Part shown: piece by piece, positions 4,136 to 5,990 of the stretch
Layout of the letters: the number at the start of each line of letters is the position of its first letter
Position numbering within the stretch: position 1 is the stretch's first letter
From: Desulfonatronum sp.
Lineage (GTDB): Bacteria > Desulfobacterota > Desulfovibrionia > Desulfovibrionales > Desulfonatronaceae
Reading direction: 5' to 3'
Assembly: GCA_007127655.1 (NCBI GenBank)
Contig: SKYX01000397.1
Location: 1-5,990, forward strand
DNA: 5,990 bases
Notes under the pieces: model-generated
Database searches by the model: none
What the model saw: the letters and a program-made list of their open reading frames with translations, nothing else
What the model was told of the DNA's origin: nothing
Program-made: the position numbers and the translations under genes

Positions 4136-5990
4136 TCACAGCTCCAGTACCTCCCGAACCACTCGCTCCAAATCCCGCAATTGATACGGCTTGCCAAGAA
4201 AGCCCTTGGCGCCGACGGACAAAGATTGTCGACCGTGTCCTTCCGCGGAATAGCCGCTGGCGATCACCACGTTGACCAACGGGTCGACGCGCAGCAGTTC
4301 CTGCAGGCATCTGTGCCCGCCCATGCCGGGCATGTTCAGGTCCAGCAACACCAAATCGATCTTCTCCCCCTCCAGGCGGTATGCCTCCAGGGCTTCTTCC
4401 CCGCTGACCGCGCTTTTCACCTTGTACCCCAGCACTTTCAGGACTTCCCGTGTCAATGCCCGAATTTCCGGCTCGTCGTCCACAACCAGAATGGTTTTCG
4501 CTTCACCATGGCTTTCAGGAAGCAGTTTTTTGGACTCAGCCAGCTCTTCCGGCACATGTCCATCCGCCGCGGGCAGGTAGATTTTGAACACGGTTCCCTG
4601 CCCTGGCTCGCTGTAGCATTGGATGGAACCACCGTGGTTCTTGACGATGCCGTATACCGAGGCCAACCCCAGCCCGGTCCCCTTCCCCACGGTCTTGGTG
4701 GTGAAAAAGGGGTCGAAGACGTGAATCAGGGTTTTCTTGTCCATGCCCTGGCCCGTATCCGTGACGGCCAGCAGCACATGAGGCCCGGGCTCGGAGCCGG
4801 GATGCATCCGGACAAAGACATCGTCCAGAACCACGTTGCTGGTTTCGATGAGAAACGTTCCTCCGTCCGGCATGGCGTCCACCGCGTTGTTCGCCAGATT
4901 GAGCAGCACCTGTTCGATCTGCACCGGATCGGCCAACAGGGGCCAAAGTTCAGGATCAAGGCGCGTCTCCACGGCGACCATCTTGGGGATGGTCCGCCGC
5001 AGCATGTCCGTCACGCCTTCCACTTCCCGGTTCAGGCCCACCGGCACCCGGGATGCGCCCTCCTTACGACTGAACAGAAGCAATTGCTTGACCAACTGGG
5101 CGGCCCGTTCAATGGATTTCAGCGCGGCTCGCAAGCGACCGACGTCTGGATGGTCGTCGGCCTTGCCCGCAAGCAGCAGCTCGATATTGCCCCCCATGGT
5201 TTGAAGCAGATTATTGAAGTCATGGGCCACCCCCCCAGCCAGGATACCCACGGACTCCATCTTCTGCGCCTGGAAGAGCTGGACCTGCATTTTCTCCCGT
5301 TCCGCCTCGGCCTGTTTGCGCTCGGAAATATCCCGCACCACGGCAATAACCCGATCCTGACCACCGATACTGGAGCGACGCAGCGAAACCTCCACGGGAA
5401 ACACCGTGCCATCGCGGCGCTTTGCCAGCCATTCGAACTGCTGGGGGCTCCCGGACACAGCGGCCTTTAGCCGCTCCTGGGCCGCAGCTTCGTCGAAGGA
5501 GGCGGTAGAGGCACTGAGATCGCCGATGTTGCCGGCCAGCACCTCTTCCTTGGACGCATATCCATACATTTTGAGCATGGCCTCATTCACGTCCAGCATT
5601 TGTCCGGTCCCGGCGTTGTCAATGAAGATGGCGTCTGAAGTGGCGTCAAAAATTTCCCGGTAGCGTTGTTCGCTTTGTCGCAACAGCTCTTCCGCGGCAT
5701 ACTCGTCAGTCACATCCCGGAACACCAGCACCACGCCGGTGATCTGACCCTGGCGGTCGCGGATGGGGGCCGCGCTGTCGGCGATCTGGTATTCCAAGCC
5801 GTCCCTGGAGAGCAGCAGGGTGTGATTGGCCAGCCCCACAACCTGGCCGGAATGAATCACCTGATGTACGGGATTCTCCGCGACCTCCCGGGTCCGGGAG
5901 TTGATGATGCGGAACACTTCGTTCAACGGCTGGCCTGTGGCCTCAGCCAAGGACCAGCCGCAAAGCTTTTCCGCGACCGGGTTCATGTTG
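4136..5990 (-). CDS. PAS-PAS hybrid sensor histidine kinase with C-terminal receiver domain; N-terminus outside window
   Basis: The frame is still open at the right edge, with an Asn codon before the first visible Met, so upstream sensory domains may be missing. Visible residues (numbered from that Met): end of a first PAS fold (about 1-95, NPVAEKLCGW to VLVFRDVTDE), a second PAS with its C-terminal motif (about 105-222, FDATSDAIF, GTVFPVEVSLRR, VVRDISERKQ), a coiled-coil linker (222-243), a HisKA dimerisation domain with phospho-acceptor His255 in GGVAHDFNNLL, and a HATPase domain (about 345-472) with N-box NLANNAVDAM (363-372), G1 DTGQGM (410-415), F-box DPFFTTK (425-431) and G2 GKGTGLGLA (434-442). 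A receiver domain follows (about 497-613) with acidic pair D503/D504, phospho-acceptor D549 in LLDLNMPG, Ser577 and K599. It should autophosphorylate and pass phosphate to its own receiver. There is no HPt domain or DNA-binding output, so partners must be elsewhere. The HDFNN-type H-box and C-terminal REC are common in delta-proteobacterial kinases. No transmembrane segment is visible in this part. Confidence 0.95.
   Translation of the reverse strand, partial: NMNPVAEKLCGWSLAEATGQPLNEVFRIINSRTREVAENPVHQVIHSGQVVGLANHTLLLSRDGLEYQIADSAAPIRDRQGQITGVVLVFRDVTDEYAAEELLRQSEQRYREIFDATSDAIFIDNAGTGQMLDVNEAMLKMYGYASKEEVLAGNIGDLSASTASFDEAAAQERLKAAVSGSPQQFEWLAKRRDGTVFPVEVSLRRSSIGGQDRVIAVVRDISERKQAEAEREKMQVQLFQAQKMESVGILAGGVAHDFNNLLQTMGGNIELLLAGKADDHPDVGRLRAALKSIERAAQLVKQLLLFSRKEGASRVPVGLNREVEGVTDMLRRTIPKMVAVETRLDPELWPLLADPVQIEQVLLNLANNAVDAMPDGGTFLIETSNVVLDDVFVRMHPGSEPGPHVLLAVTDTGQGMDKKTLIHVFDPFFTTKTVGKGTGLGLASVYGIVKNHGGSIQCYSEPGQGTVFKIYLPAADGHVPEELAESKKLLPESHGEAKTILVVDDEPEIRALTREVLKVLGYKVKSAVSGEEALEAYRLEGEKIDLVLLDLNMPGMGGHRCLQELLRVDPLVNVVIASGYSAEGHGRQSLSVGAKGFLGKPYQLRDLERVVREVLEL

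Noticed and set aside
3875..5470. Long open frame of 531 codons on the plus strand
   Set aside because: It lies antisense across the histidine kinase and part of DUF4416. The product is rich in His, Gln and Pro with no recognisable domain, as expected of the mirror frame of GC-rich coding DNA.

Overview
The window looks like part of a chromosome from a GC-rich, anaerobic Desulfobacterota-type bacterium, probably a Desulfovibrio relative (Desulfovibrionales). This is inferred from gene content: a manganese-dependent family II pyrophosphatase, a DUF4416 protein, a hisB/hisA pair split by a small lipoprotein, and a PAS-rich hybrid histidine kinase. No 16S or other decisive marker is present.

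Layout. The 3' part of a family II inorganic pyrophosphatase gene (1-528, +) runs rightwards into a strong terminator hairpin (about 552-591). Everything else lies on the minus strand. Read in the direction of transcription, from right to left, it is: a 5'-truncated hybrid histidine kinase (5990-4136), a DUF4416 gene (4020-3484), a predicted promoter (3455-3427), a small mobile-element-like palindromic insertion (3253-3406), a tightly packed four-gene operon hisB - lipoprotein - hisA - copZ-like (3227-1033), and a small secreted ComEA-like helix-hairpin-helix gene (919-638). The last gene converges on the pyrophosphatase, and both share the palindromic terminator.

How the genes fit together. 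hisB and hisA encode two steps of histidine biosynthesis. The lipoprotein and the copper-chaperone-like protein are locked into the same translation unit: the lipoprotein starts 1 nt after hisB stops, and the two following junctions are ATGA stop/start overlaps. Neither accessory protein has an obvious role in histidine synthesis.

The most unusual object is the roughly 154-bp element in the hisB leader. It has near-perfect terminal inverted repeats, two internal REP-like hairpins in opposite orientation whose only difference is a compensated base pair, and a 7-bp direct repeat at its edges that looks like a target-site duplication. It lies between the predicted hisB promoter and the hisB ribosome binding site, so it would be transcribed as part of the his-operon leader. 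I see no transposase, CRISPR array, phage gene, tRNA or rRNA in the window.
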